Shown: positions 37,463 through 48,679 of the stretch, piece after piece
How the letters are laid out: each line of letters begins with the position of its first letter
Numbering within the stretch: position 1 is the first letter of the stretch
Assembly: GCF_020921035.1 (NCBI RefSeq)
Contig: NC_063157.1
Coordinates: forward strand, 9,088,001 to 9,152,000
DNA length: 64,000 nt
From: Rhodamnia argentea
Lineage: Eukaryota > Streptophyta > Magnoliopsida > Myrtales > Myrtaceae
Reading direction: 5' to 3'
Notes under the pieces: generated by a model
What the model was told of the DNA's origin: nothing
Seen by the model: only the letters and a program-made list of their open reading frames with translations
The model's database searches: none
Position numbers and translations under genes: made by a program

Positions 37463-37470
37463 TTTATATA
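37463..37470 (-). promoter_or_regulatory. Candidate TATA box for LTN1
   Basis: TATATAAA on the minus strand, about 290 bp before the LTN1 start codon (37172). It would give a leader of roughly 260 nt. Many plant housekeeping genes lack TATA boxes, so this is only a candidate. Confidence 0.3.
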
Positions 37471-37579
37471 ACATCCCTGTTTGTCCCATCAATCGAGTCG
37501 ACGCTTCACTCCCGTTGGGCAATCCGAGCTTCGTCTTCATTCCTTGAATGTGGAAATTACTATTTTCCCCCTCCCTAAA

Positions 37580-38530
37580 GGGTTTTAGGTCTGTCATAAT
37601 TTGGCCCCAATATCTTAAATTTCTGGCATAAAGCCCCGAATCTCTTCGAACGGATTTCAAGATACGTAGAATTTACTAGGAGCGAGTAAGACGGAATCAT
37701 CAAATCGAGAACCGCTCAAATCGGATCAAAAGACCAATTTGATCTGATTGTCGAGGGCACTAGTCCAATTCTTAATTTCATAAAATTGAAATCAGTTATT
37801 TTCAAAACTAGACCATATCGATTGTATTTTTATATAGATTTTTTTTATATGTAAACCTAAAATTCGTCTATAATTTTTTATTTCTTAAATATAAATCTAA
37901 TTTTAATTAATATGTTAGTGTAACTTCACCCCTACTAATAATCCACTCAAACTTAATTTTAGTTAATAAAGTTCACATTGCCGTCTCTACTAATAATATA
38001 CTAACTTCGTTGAATCGCCCGAGAGCCTGACTGACTAGGACCATCTAATTCGATTCCTAATTCTTGCATGGGACCAAACCAAATGGACTCGGGACCATCT
38101 AGTCCATTTCTTAGTTCTTGCGTGAGACCAAACGAGATTGTAAATCCATCATCCTTGACGATAACTCGGGCCATTATGTAACGTCATGTGACCAATAGAT
38201 GGTGAGAACTTGAGGGTAAAATCGTTCTTCTAGGGCTAGAATCACATTTTGCCCCTAGATTTGTTACAAAGTTATAAATTACCCCTTGATGTTTGAAAAT
38301 ATTTGCAATGTGCCCGTCAATCTTTCGAAATTTGTTGAAATCTTTTCCCAATGGTCAAATGGAACGAGAAAGGTAAGGGCCAATAGATAGAGGTAATTAT
38401 TTTTCTCCAACAATCATTGGATGAGTGACCGTTAGGGTCAGTGACCTTGACACGGCCCATCCCGGGCACGGGTTGGGCCTAGGATCCAGTGAGCAATGCC
38501 TTGCACGTCCCTATTTCAATCGGGCTTGTT
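37580..38530. other. Intergenic, nothing recognised
   Basis: AT-rich, with repeat-like phrases such as 'gggaccaaaccaaatggac' and 'tgcccgtcaatctttcg' but no gene and no clear element ends. Confidence 0.5.
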
Positions 38531-39118
38531 AAGGTGCTTATGGCAACAACTACTTTTTAGAAATTAACTTCTAACTAGAAGTTAATTTTTCTACTTCTGG
38601 TCCGGAAGTTGATTTCTAATCGGAGAAATTCTTTTGGTAATGGTTGAAAATTTCTACTTCTAAAACATAATTGACACAAAATCTTCTATGAAAAATTATT
38701 GTTGGCGACTAAAAAATTTCTACTTCGTTTTTAAACTTTTCAAATTTCTTTAAAAAAATAAATTTTATTATTAAAAATATTATTTACTTTTAAAAATATA
38801 AAAATATTATTTATCTTTTACTCCGGTGGTCGGAGATGGGGACTTGGTGGCGGCGGTGGGCGGTGAATGGCGGAGGCCGGTGTGGTCAAAAAGATGGTGA
38901 GGTCGAAAAGAAAGAAATACTTCTTAAGTTGATAAGCAATTTTTTTTAATTTCTCAAATTGAGGGAAAAACAATTTCGAAGTAAAAATTTACTTCATAAG
39001 TAAAAACTTCTTTCGAAAGTATGAATTTTTACCAGACGAATCTCTATTTCAGAAGTTAAATTACCAATCGAATTCTTCTAAAGCATAAATCCACTTCTAG
39101 AAATATTGCCATAGGTGC
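38531..39118. mobile_element. TIR element with GC-rich core, copy 3
   Basis: The left end AAGGTGCTTATGGCAACAAC and the reverse complement of the right end (GGCACCTATGGCAATATTTC) are inverted copies. The arms hold 'agaagttgatttctaatcgg' and 'taccagacgaatctctattt'. The GC core at 38822-38885 has 'ggtggcggcggtgggcggtg'. Its right end abuts, and partly shares bases with, the next copy. Confidence 0.6.
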
Positions 39119-39821
39119 CCTCATGGCATCACTTCTACTTCAAAAATCAACTTATGACTAAAAGTTGATCTTTTCTATTTCTACTCCAGAAGTTGATTTT
39201 TGATCGGAGAAATTCGTTTAAATTATTGCTTTTAAAACATTATTAAGACAAATTTTTTTGCTTGTTGGAGGCCAAAAAAATTTTACTTCATTTTCAAACT
39301 TTTTAAATTTACGTAAAAAATTTAGTAATAAAAAATAATTTTTAATTTTTAAAAAATAAATTATTATTACTTATTTTTTACTCCGATTGCAGGAGATGGT
39401 AACTCATCGGCGGCGACGGTTGCGAGCGGTGGTTGGAGATGGTTGCGAGCGATGGACAGCAACGGCGATGGGCGGCGGTTGGCGGTGGGTGGTTGTGGTC
39501 GCGGTCAACGATGGGCAGCATTTGGCGGAGGTCGAGGGGGTGGTGGTTGGCGGTGGTGGGCGGCGGTCGCGGGTGTGGTTGAAAAAAAGGTGAGATGAAA
39601 AGCACTTCTTGAGTTGACAAGCAATTTTTTTGACTTTTCTAATTGGGGAAAAACAACTTCAAAAATGAAAATTCACTTCATAAGTAGAAATTTCTTTCGA
39701 AAGTAAAAAAATTTACCAAATGGATTTCTGCTTCGGAAGTTAAACTACCATATGGATTTACGCTATAGAAGTATTTTTGGAGCAAAAATCCACTTTCAAA
39801 AGTGTTACCATGCACACCCTT
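39113..39821. mobile_element. TIR element with GC-rich core, copy 4
   Basis: The left end AGGTGCCCTCATGGCATCAC and the reverse complement of the right end (AGGGTGTGCATGGTAACACT) pair. The arms repeat the same phrases as copy 3 in the same order (agttgatttttgatcggaga). The core is expanded (39398-39590) with 'ggcggcgacggttgcgagcg' and 'ggttggcggtggtgggcgg' units. Confidence 0.65.
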
Positions 39822-40883
39822 AGTTGTGCTCCGAAATTATGAATTGAGTTTTCTAATGTTTAATCAAATTACAACTATTGAGTTAACTAAGAATTCATAT
39901 TTTTGTTTATGATTATTTCTTCTAAGGAAGACAGACAATTTATGAATAAATGCATAGGAAATCCTAAAATTTGTCAAATTAGTGCAATTGAGTGATTTCG
40001 TTAATTCCGTCTAACTTGACTTTTTTTTAATTACTTTCACCATCATGCATGGCGACGATGTAGCTAAAATCATCTTGTCTAAATACGATTTTTTATACAA
40101 ATTAACTTAAATTAAATTAAAACGATAAGCTCAATTTAATAAAAAAACTATTTATTTGAAAAAAAATCTATTTTAAGCATTTATTTGAGAAAATTACGAC
40201 ACTTTGGGCTCTTGATTGAAATTTTCCTTAAGAAAAAACCTAAAATGCGTACTCATAATTATTAATCTAACTTAATGCATTGGGTTGGACCTAGTTTTTA
40301 TTGATAGTTAAAAAGAATCTAAGCCTCGCCTGAGGCTTGCAATGGCCTGGGAGGGGAGAAAAAAGAAAAAGAAGAAAAGAAAAAAAAAAGTAAAAAGAAA
40401 AGAAAATAAAATAAATGGCAAAAAGAAAAAACTTGAAAAAAGTAAAGGACGAAAATACTATTCGGATACGCCTTTCTTTGAAATAATTTGAGCACTTCGG
40501 GCTCTTATTTGAAATAAGCCCCATTTTATATTCTTATTTGAGAAAAAGATAGCACTTCAAGCCCTTAATCGAAAATTTTCCTTCTTATTTGGAACCAAAA
40601 TGTGTGTTCCATAATTATTCGTTATTCTAAAATATTAATTTTTGAAGCTCTACATTTTTCTCGATTTTAACCAAATTGTGGGGGATGGTACTGAAAATGT
40701 CACGTGGCATGGACCCCAATAAAATCATGGTCCATGACTAATGGGTAATAACAATGTTCGTAACAATTCGTCAGTAAAATTAAAATGGACAAGCTACTTT
40801 TTAAAGCCCAGCCTCAACTTTCGAAGGAACAAGACGAAATGATTTAATTGAATATGTACTCGAAAAAATATATTTAATTTAAA
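39822..40883. repeat. Repeat-rich intergenic, with partial copies of the 'AATAAGGACCTGAAGTG' foldback family
   Basis: Two similar right-arm ends lie in direct orientation: 40150-40262 (gagaaaattacgacactttg) and 40480-40612 (gagaaaaagatagcacttca). Both are followed by 'attttcctt' and then 'tcataattatt' or 'ccataattatt'. Between them lie a GC patch (agcctcgcctgaggcttgc) and an A/G-rich tract at 40357-40430, as in copies A and B. No gene is visible. Confidence 0.5.
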
Positions 40884-41516
40884 TTAGGGTCAATATCGTC
40901 AAAAATTCTAAACCGATACATTTATGATAAATTTATTCCAAATTATTTTTTTGACCACGAAAAACCACAAACCGATATACATATAACGGATTTACCAAAT
41001 TTATTATAAACTATTATTCTAATAATGTAAAATCCCAAACCGATACACTTGTGATAAATTTGCCTAAACTATTTTTTTGACCATAAAAAATCTTAAACCG
41101 ATGCACATGTAACAAATTTACTCAAGTAATACACTTGTGACAAGTTTATCTCCATTAATTGAAGCTAAATTGAGTTAATACCATGAAAAATCTCAAATTG
41201 ATATACCCGTGACAAATAAAGTGTAAAAATCCCAAATAGATACACCGGTCAACCGCTCCGTGCTGTCTAACTCGGTAATTTGATGGTAAAATTTAACGAA
41301 AATTAACGAAGGATAAATTTATCATGAGTGTATAAGTTTGGAATAAATTTATCTAATGTGTATCAGTTTAGAGTTTTTGGTAGTAAAAAAAAATAATTTG
41401 AGGTAAATTTATCACGGATATATCAATTTGAGGTTTTTTTATGGCTAAAAAAGTAGTTTGGATTAAATTTGCTGCAAGCGTATCAATTTAGGATTTTTCG
41501 TGATATTAACCTTTTA
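40884..41516. mobile_element. Foldback element with arms of tandem ~55-bp units
   Basis: The left arm (40884 to about 41160) holds several units like 'aaaccgatacacttgtgata', then 'aatttgcctaaactattttt'. The right arm (about 41290-41516) holds the same units inverted ('aaatttatcacggatatatc'). The outermost 80 bp of the two arms can be aligned by eye as inverted copies (ends AGGGTCAATATCG, and AAAGGTTAATATCA on the other strand). There is no coding capacity. The same unit family is at 6785-6985. Confidence 0.65.
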
Positions 41517-41797
41517 AATCAAGATCAAATTAAAAATAGGCGTGATCCATAAATGACAATAAACAACAACAGATGAAAAGAAAAGAAACGAAAAGAAAAG
41601 AAAAGCTTCGGCAACACAAATGACCAAAAAAAAAGAAAAAGGGTTTTTCGAGTAAAGCATAAAAATCGAAAAAAAAGTAAAGCATGATAAAAGGAAGTGA
41701 AAAGTTGGATATTCGTTGAAGGTGTCATTTCAAAGGATATGTCGGTGTGAGTTGCTGGGCCTCACCAAGGCCGACGCTTTATTGCACGAAAAATTCT

Positions 41798-42295
41798 AAG
41801 GCGCGTGTGATAACTATCCTTTTTTTTTTTTTTTCTATTGTCGAAAATATACTTAGAATAGAAATCCGATTGATAACACACTTTTATTTTTCTATTTTTG
41901 AAAAAAATTTAGTCCAAAAATAGATTTGTAATAGAAATGAGAAGCATAATTTTTTTATTTTTCTATTTCTGAAACAAAAATAGAGAAAAAAACTCTTCTC
42001 CCCATCGGTCCTCGGCCGCCATCACCGATCTTCGATCACCGGTCTCTCGCATGGAAAAGAGATTGCACATCGTCGGCCGTCGTATGCCAATCCTCATCCT
42101 CGGCCGCCGTCCACCAATGCAACCGCATAAATTTTATAATGTTATCAAATGAATTTTTATTTTGGAAATATAAGTTTTGTGTCGTTATCAAACGTGTTTT
42201 TCTATTCAAGAATTCGTTTAGGTAATAGAAATAGAAAAATTTATTTCTGGCTAGAAATTATTCTTAGGAATAGAATAGTTACTATTCACCTCCCT
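41798..42295. mobile_element. TIR element with GC-rich core, diverged copy 5
   Basis: The left end AAGGCGCGTGTGATAACTAT and the reverse complement of the right end (AGGGAGGTGAATAGTAACTA) pair with small gaps. The arms are A/T-rich ('tctatttctgaaacaaaaat') and the core at 41998-42125 is GC-rich (ctcggccgccatcaccgat). The layout matches the other core-family members, but arm sequence is diverged. Confidence 0.45.
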
Positions 42296-43097
42296 AATTT
42301 ATGAGTGTCCTACCTAAGACCTTATTAATATCGAATTCGCAAAAATTGAATGATTTATAAAAATATTACCAAAGATTGGTTGAACGAATGAAAAAAAAAA
42401 TCATCCACGAAAAATTTAAGCATAAATTATTATCGATAATGAAACATTCTATTAACTAACTACATTCGATAATTATCTATCAATCGTTTATTTTTTGCGA
42501 AACAAACGCGCAAGAAATTGTATTTATTTAAGTGAAAGAAGTTTATTGCTTATTTTGAACATTCACGTGTTTAGTCTTGCTTAAATTGATCGGTTGTCGG
42601 TCAATCGAAAATCATTTATGGTAAAAAATATATATACACACACGCTTAAAGTCAGGAAAACGAAATCTTTAATCTTAGAAGGAGAAAATATTTTTCTGAA
42701 AAACGATTTCCCAAAAATCATCTTCTTTTAACACGGAGCTTTTGTGGAGTCACCAATTTTGTGACCTTGTTAAATACCCACATGAAAAAGCTTTGGAATT
42801 TTCAAGTACATTGTCTTCATCGTGTCCTTCTGCTATTATTATTATTTTCTAATGGATCATAACATATTATCTCAAGATAAAGGACGGAAAAAAAAAAAAA
42901 AAAGAACTTCACAATAGTTGACACGTGGTGGTCCACTTAGCTGGCAGCGTAGCGATCATTTCGGGTGGGACGAGCAAATTCCATGATGAGGGTGGTCCGT
43001 TTCATTGCCGACTTCATTACGTACCAACCGCGTTGAAAAGCACGGTGCCCCTCGCCTGTCGGCTGTCGGTGCCCGAGTCATTCGTTTTACGTTTGAG
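42296..43097. other. Intergenic, nothing recognised
   Basis: AT-rich, with a poly-A tract near 42890. 42910-43090 is somewhat richer in G+C ('gttgacacgtggtggtccac'). No gene is seen. Confidence 0.5.
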
Positions 43098-43612
43098 ATA
43101 AGTGCAGTGAAAATTTTAAAATTTATCATGTAAGTATAAATGAGTCATAAAACTTTAAAAAAGTTCAATCAAATTTTAAAACATGGCACCAAAATATATT
43201 TGTGTCATAAAATTTTCAAAAAGTGCAATAAAATCCTAAAATTTGTCATAAAAATACAATCGGATCCTAAAATTTTCAAAAAATATAACAAATAAAAGAA
43301 CTGGATTGGACTAATACGATAAATTTTAAGACTTGATTACACTTTTAGAAAGTTTTAGGATTGAAATGTACTTTCATTACAAGTTTTAGGACTTAATTGT
43401 ACTTTGTGAAATTTTTAGTATTTATTTTTGTGATAAATTTTAGGACTTTTCAAAAAATGTAACAAATAAAAGTACTTGATTGGACGATTATGACAAGTTC
43501 TGGGACTTGATTGAACTTTTTGAAAGTTTTAGGGCTTAAATACACTTTCGTAACAAGTTTTAGGACTTGATTGTATTTTTTGAAAGTTTTAGTGCACTTT
43601 TCACTAAAAGTT
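43098..43612. mobile_element. Foldback-like repeat, 'cttgattg(t/a)actttttgaaagttttagg' family
   Basis: The left part holds units like 'aaaactttaaaaaagttcaa', then 'tcaaattttaaaac'. The right part holds the inverse, 'cttgattgaactttttgaaa', then 'gttttagggcttaaatacac'. The outer ends are 'agtgcagtgaaaa' and, inverted, 'agtgcactaaaac'. This is a palindromic array of ~45-bp units with no coding capacity. Confidence 0.55.
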
Positions 43613-44085
43613 TTAATCGTGAATGAATAAATCACTAATTTTACTATATGTCTTTTCTGGTTTTTTTGAGTCTTTCGCATTGAATATGTATAATTTACAA
43701 AAAAAAAAAAAAAAGACAGCAAGATTTAATAAAACAGCATTAAACATAAATATCTCGACCCCGCTCTGATTCATGTCCAACTGCACCAGTTAACCGAACG
43801 AGTTTTCATCTCAGACAAACTCGCAACTTTACCAGTTGGAACTGAAGCTATAGATGCAAAAGAGATGGCCTTCAAAGTCAAAAGCTGACCAGATACATCG
43901 AAGCTACGGCGAGCGCGTGCAGGGCGATTACGTCGCAACCGAGGGAAGTGGATCTGACGAAGCGTGCGTCGACCGAATCCTGATCTCGACAAGGCGAGGC
44001 GATGGACGGACACAACTAAGAAGAAGAGACGGAGAGGTTTTGCGCGGGGCATTTCATCGAGCACCTGGGGGGTCGAGCCACAAAC
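43613..44085. other. MCU upstream region
   Basis: From 43730 the sequence changes to gene-like composition. An upstream ATG at 43854 opens an 85-codon frame that ends at 44111, past the MCU start and out of frame with it. If the transcript begins before 43854 this would act as an overlapping upstream frame. No convincing TATA box is seen. Confidence 0.4.
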
Positions 44086-46839
44086 ATGTGGAGAAGATGG
44101 TTGTCCGGTAACCAGCTGAGGCTGAATGCCTTGGGCACGGCGGCGTCCGGGTTCAGCTACGGCGGGGGCCACCGCATTTGCTCCTCTGTGTCGCAGCCGC
44201 CGCCGCCACCGTCGTCGGCGGTTTTCCGCGTGTTGAGCAGGGCATTGTGTTGTGAATCGGCAGGGAATGGAGGAGGGGCTTCGCCGCCGCCGCCGCCGTC
44301 TTCCTTTTCTACTCCGTCTTCTTCAGCTGGAGACAAGGAGCCCATATCGCTCGCGGAGGCCAAGAGTCTGATGCGGCTGGTGAACGTGGGGGCGCTGAAG
44401 AAGAAGCTCGGGATGGAAGAGAAGGAGGTGATCACGTACAAGGAGCTGCTCGAGGCTTGCCAGAGCATGGGGATCGCCAAATCTCCCGAAGAGGCCGCCG
44501 CCTTCGCCCAGGTCCTCGACCAAGCCGGGGTCATCCTTCTCTTCAGGGACAAGGTTTATCTTCAACCTGATAAGGTAATCTTGATCTTAGGGATTCATAT
44601 TTCAGTCATGTGTCTTAGCTACTCTGATATCATCAACTTGCTGGATCTAGCTACTCTGATCACAATACGCGCGATGCCAAAATGTTGCTCTTTCATTTGT
44701 ATAACTGAGCCCCATCATTTCCATTAGCGTTTCCTTTTAACGGGGCTAAAGGTTTCAAGCTTCCTTATTTAGTCTCATACAATGTGCATGAGACCCATCG
44801 AGGTTTTAAATCTAAGTGCTAAGAAGTATGTCGGAATGTACTTGTTGAGCACTCAATCAGAGATTAGGGTATTGATTTAAAGTCTTGGATATTCCTTCTC
44901 CCTATCGTTTTGAATGATGGAAATCATGAACTCCAGTCTCCGGTTCTTTTGAGTATCCTGATTCCTTCATGTTTATGATCCTCTTAACACTCATCTTCTC
45001 GTCTGTTGTCAATGGATTTTTTCCTCTCATGCATGCCAATTGCTATTCAAGTTTGGCAATGCTTGCCTTGGTCTGCTTACACCCGCAGAGAGGGAGGGAG
45101 GGAGGGATGGAGATGGGAGATGGGAGATGGCATGAAGTGAGTGAGCCTTTTAGGTTTACTGGAGCTGGACCCTAATTGGGAAAATAAAGCAAATAGGACA
45201 GTTAAAGGATGTTGCATGCAAAGGCTTGTGCAGATGACTTGTAGTGCCCTTATATAATCAAAACAATAAAAAAATTACTCGATTAGGCTCATGAATTGAG
45301 TGTCTACTGGCTGAAGTTTGACTTGAAAAGCTACCTGAGCTCAACTAAAACTCAAAAAACCGTCGAGCCAAATTCAAGTGCAGCTAGTTGAACTCGAGTG
45401 GCTCGTGAGTAACTTGATGTGATTGCATCCCTACCCAGCAGAAAGAACATGGGCCTTTTTTTGGTGGTGTATCTTTGGCTTATATGTGTGGATCTACTTT
45501 TGATTCGTTCGGAGGGAGGGATAAGGAGGGAGCAATAAATATATCCATATCTAGCTTTCCTTGGCTCTTTGCAGTTAACTACAGTAATCCAATTTCAATA
45601 GTAAAGGAAAAGATCTAGCATCAATGCTTACGCCAAACCTTAGAAGATGTAGAAAATTGTGTGTATCGTGTTGAGGATTTTCCCTTTTCAAGTTTGCCAT
45701 TACCATTTTACTCCTTGGCGTGCATTCACTAATTCAAGGTGGATGTACTTTACTTGTCAGAAACAATCCTCATGCTTTCCAGTGGAGACTTGTTTTGAAT
45801 GTTAAGAATAGCGAAGACTGCATACTCTCTAGTTTGTTCACTATTTACTGATACGGCAAGGAAGAATAGTTCAATGCATAGCCTAAGCAGCACATAATCT
45901 CTCTAGGACTTCAATGGCTGGATTATTTGCTTGGCATATTCACTGTGTTCTTAGTTGAAGAGGCGTACTAAGCCTTATTCAATTTGAACTCTGTGATGCA
46001 CCATTTTAACAAGCCACTAATGCACCATTGAAATTCAGTCAATCTAGAGATCACCTGTAATTCATTAGTTTTAATCAATTTGGGCTAAATTTAGTTGGTA
46101 GATCTGACCTTTGTAGCGGAATTTTCTATTTGAATAACCATCTTCAAAGATAATTTTGCACTGTGGCTGTCCCAGTCGGTCTGGATTTTGGCTTATACGT
46201 GCGGATCTACTTTTGAGTTTCCATTTGTTTGGATGATTTATGTGGCACTGAAAAATTGAAGCTTCGCTTCCTCTTTTGCCCCTGGATCTCTATACCCTCC
46301 AATTCAATCGTGTTGAATACTAATCCACCTGGATTTCATCTATTGTCTGCATTAACCAGGTAGTGGATCTGGTAAGACGAGCAGTACCTATTGCTCTAAT
46401 GCCTGATGACGACCCCATGAGGGATGAGCTCAAGAAACTTCAAGCGAGAAAGGAAGAAATTGATGTCTTGGCACACAAGCAAGTCCGCCGCATCCTCTGG
46501 ACAGGGCTGGGGTTGTCTGTGTTTCAGGTCGGGCTTTTCTTTCGGCTAACGTTTTGGGAGTTCTCCTGGGATGTCATGGAACCTATTGCATTTTTCACTA
46601 CAACCACCAGCATAGTACTAGGCTATGCATATTTCCTCTTCACCTCCAGAGACCCTACTTACCAAGACCTAATGAAGAGGCTTTTCCTCAGACGGCAAAG
46701 GAAGCTGCTCAAAAAGCACAGTTTTGATGTCGACAGATTCGTGGAATTGCAGAAGAAGTGCCAATCGCCTCTAGACGCCAACACCTCCATTAAGAACCGT
46801 GTAGGCGTGGATTTGGAATTGGAAGATGCCTTGCGTTGA
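44086..46839 (+). CDS. MCU: Calcium uniporter protein, mitochondrial (2 exons, 322 aa)
   Basis: Pore subunit of the mitochondrial calcium uniporter in the inner membrane. Exons are 44086-44574 and 46360-46839, with a 1,785-bp GT-AG intron, giving 163 + 159 codons. The N-terminus is Arg-rich and acid-poor, as expected for a mitochondrial presequence, followed by Pro/Ser-rich low-complexity stretches. The matrix domain includes '[23 protein letters not shown]' (split here: [23 protein letters not shown]). Exon 2 gives a coiled-coil-like segment ([20 protein letters not shown]) and a first membrane span (about residues 209-228). The selectivity-filter motif W233-D-V-M-E-P238 comes next, then a second span (about 239-258) and a basic tail ([15 protein letters not shown]). 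The acidic filter residues are intact. Its 3' flank is interrupted by a copia insertion at 47002. Confidence 0.95.
45089..45135. repeat. (GGGA)n / GGGAGATG repeat in MCU intron
   Basis: 'gagagggagggagggaggga' followed by two copies of 'gatgggagatgg'. A short open frame runs through it by chance. Confidence 0.8.
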
Positions 46840-47001
46840 AAGGTTTTTTTGTTTTCAGCCAAGGCCTTGTGTTAACGGTTAACGTTCTCCTCTATTTTTG
46901 GGTACTAACATGCTTTGAATTCCTCTGCTGTGAACCTTCGCTCTTCGGGCTTCGCCGGTTACTATTCGGAAGCAAACAAAAAGTATATCCAGTTAGGAAG
47001 C

Positions 47002-47134
47002 TGTTAACAATAAAAGAGCGATTGTATTATTTCTCAGAATAAGAGAAATACTTATAGGCTTAAGATTAAGCTTAGTACAATTATATTTATACCCCAATAT
47101 TGCATTTATACCCCAATTTGCTAATACTCTAACA
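47002..47134 (-). repeat. 3' LTR of the copia element
   Basis: Begins TGTTAACA and ends TCTAACA on the plus strand. It differs from the other LTR at 14 of 133 positions by my count, all transitions, with no indels. It contains a plus-strand AATAAA at 47008-47013, which is GATAAA in the other LTR. Confidence 0.95.
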
Positions 47135-47141
47135 CTCCCCC

Positions 47142-48600
47142 TCAAGTTGGAGTGTACATATCAAAAAGACTTAATTTATGATAAATATATGAAACTCTTC
47201 CGCGTCGAAGAGGCTTTGTGAAAATGTCTACTAGTTGCTCTTCGTAACATGTGTGCACCAATCGTATGTCTCCACCGTTTACATTTTCTTGAACAAAATG
47301 ACAATCCACCTCTATATGCTTTGTTCGCTCGTGAAACACTGGATTGCTAGCAATATAAATAGCTGATAGATTATTACAACAGAGAGTAGATGATCCAATC
47401 ATAGGCAATCCAATCTCGCCTAAAAACATACGAACCCATTGGAGTTCACCTGTAACATTAGCCATAGCACGATACTCGGCCTCTGCACTTGATCGGGAAA
47501 TAAAAGACTGCTTCTTACTTTTCCATGACACGAGATTACCACCAAGAAAGACGTAGTATCCTGAAGTAGATTGGCGATCCATGGGGCAACTAGCCCAATC
47601 CGCATCAGAATATCATATCACCTCCAAGGACTCGGGATTAGAATAATCAGATATATGAAAATGACCCCGATTATGAAACACAAGTCTTTGACCTGGAGCT
47701 CCCTTTAAATACCGAACAATTTGTAGAGCAGCTTGCCAATGAATAGTACGAGAAGAGCTCATAAATTGACTTACCACACTAACAACGAATGAAATATCCG
47801 GACGAGTGATGGTAAGATAGTTTAACTTGCCTACTAACCGGCGATATTTCTCCGGTTCATGAAGAAGTTCTCTGTGTTCATTATCAAGTCTTACTCTAAG
47901 ATCCATAGGTATGTCACCGGATTTAGTATCATGTAAATCGACCTCCTTAAGAATATCAAGAGTATATTTTCATTGGGAGAGAGCAATACTACCATTAGTA
48001 TATGCAACTTCGATGCTAAGAAAATATCGAAGACAACCTAGGTCTTTAGTGCTAAACTCCTTCTGTAGAAATTGCTTGAGTCCTTGTATACCTTCAACAT
48101 CACTTCCTGTGACAATGATATCATCAACATAAACAACAAGAATAACACATCCTTTTAAATATGACATACTAAATACTGAGTGATTCACACTGCACCGATG
48201 CATGCCAAAAGCGACAACCACATCGTTGAAGTGACCAAACCATGCACGAGGAGATTGCTTAAGTCCATAAAGAGCTTTTCGTAACCCGCACATCTTCTCC
48301 TCCCGAGCAACAAACCTAGGTGGTTGCTCCATATATACTTTCTCGTGAAGATCACCATGAAGGAATGCATTTTTGACATCAAGGCGACAAAGAGTCCACT
48401 GTGATCGAGCAACTAATGAAATAACAATACGAATAGAATGAATTTTAGCTACCGGAGAAAATGTCTCATCATAGTCAATACCATAAGTCCGAGTATAGCC
48501 CTTTGCCACAAGATGTGCTTTTAAGCGCTCAACTGAACCATTTGGATTGTGTTTGACAACAAAGACCCAACGACAGCCCACTAACTATTTATTATTCGGC
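47142..48600 (-). pseudogene. Copia reverse transcriptase and RNase H, broken
   Basis: RT lies at 48581-47970 (CRWVFVVKHNPNGSVERLKA; the YVDD catalytic box is intact within VVYVDDIIVTG). The RNase H part is at 47906-47142 (YSDADWASCP, SRSSAEAEYRAMA, TKHIEVDCHFV). Stops interrupt the frame after ALSQ (about 47968) and before YSDADW (about 47612). The sequence is otherwise well preserved, so decay is by point changes rather than deletions. Confidence 0.9.
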
Positions 48601-48679
48601 AACGGAACCAGCTCCCAGGTGTTATTACAATATAATGCAGCTATCTCCTCTTCCATAGCACGAGTCCAACCAGGATGGG

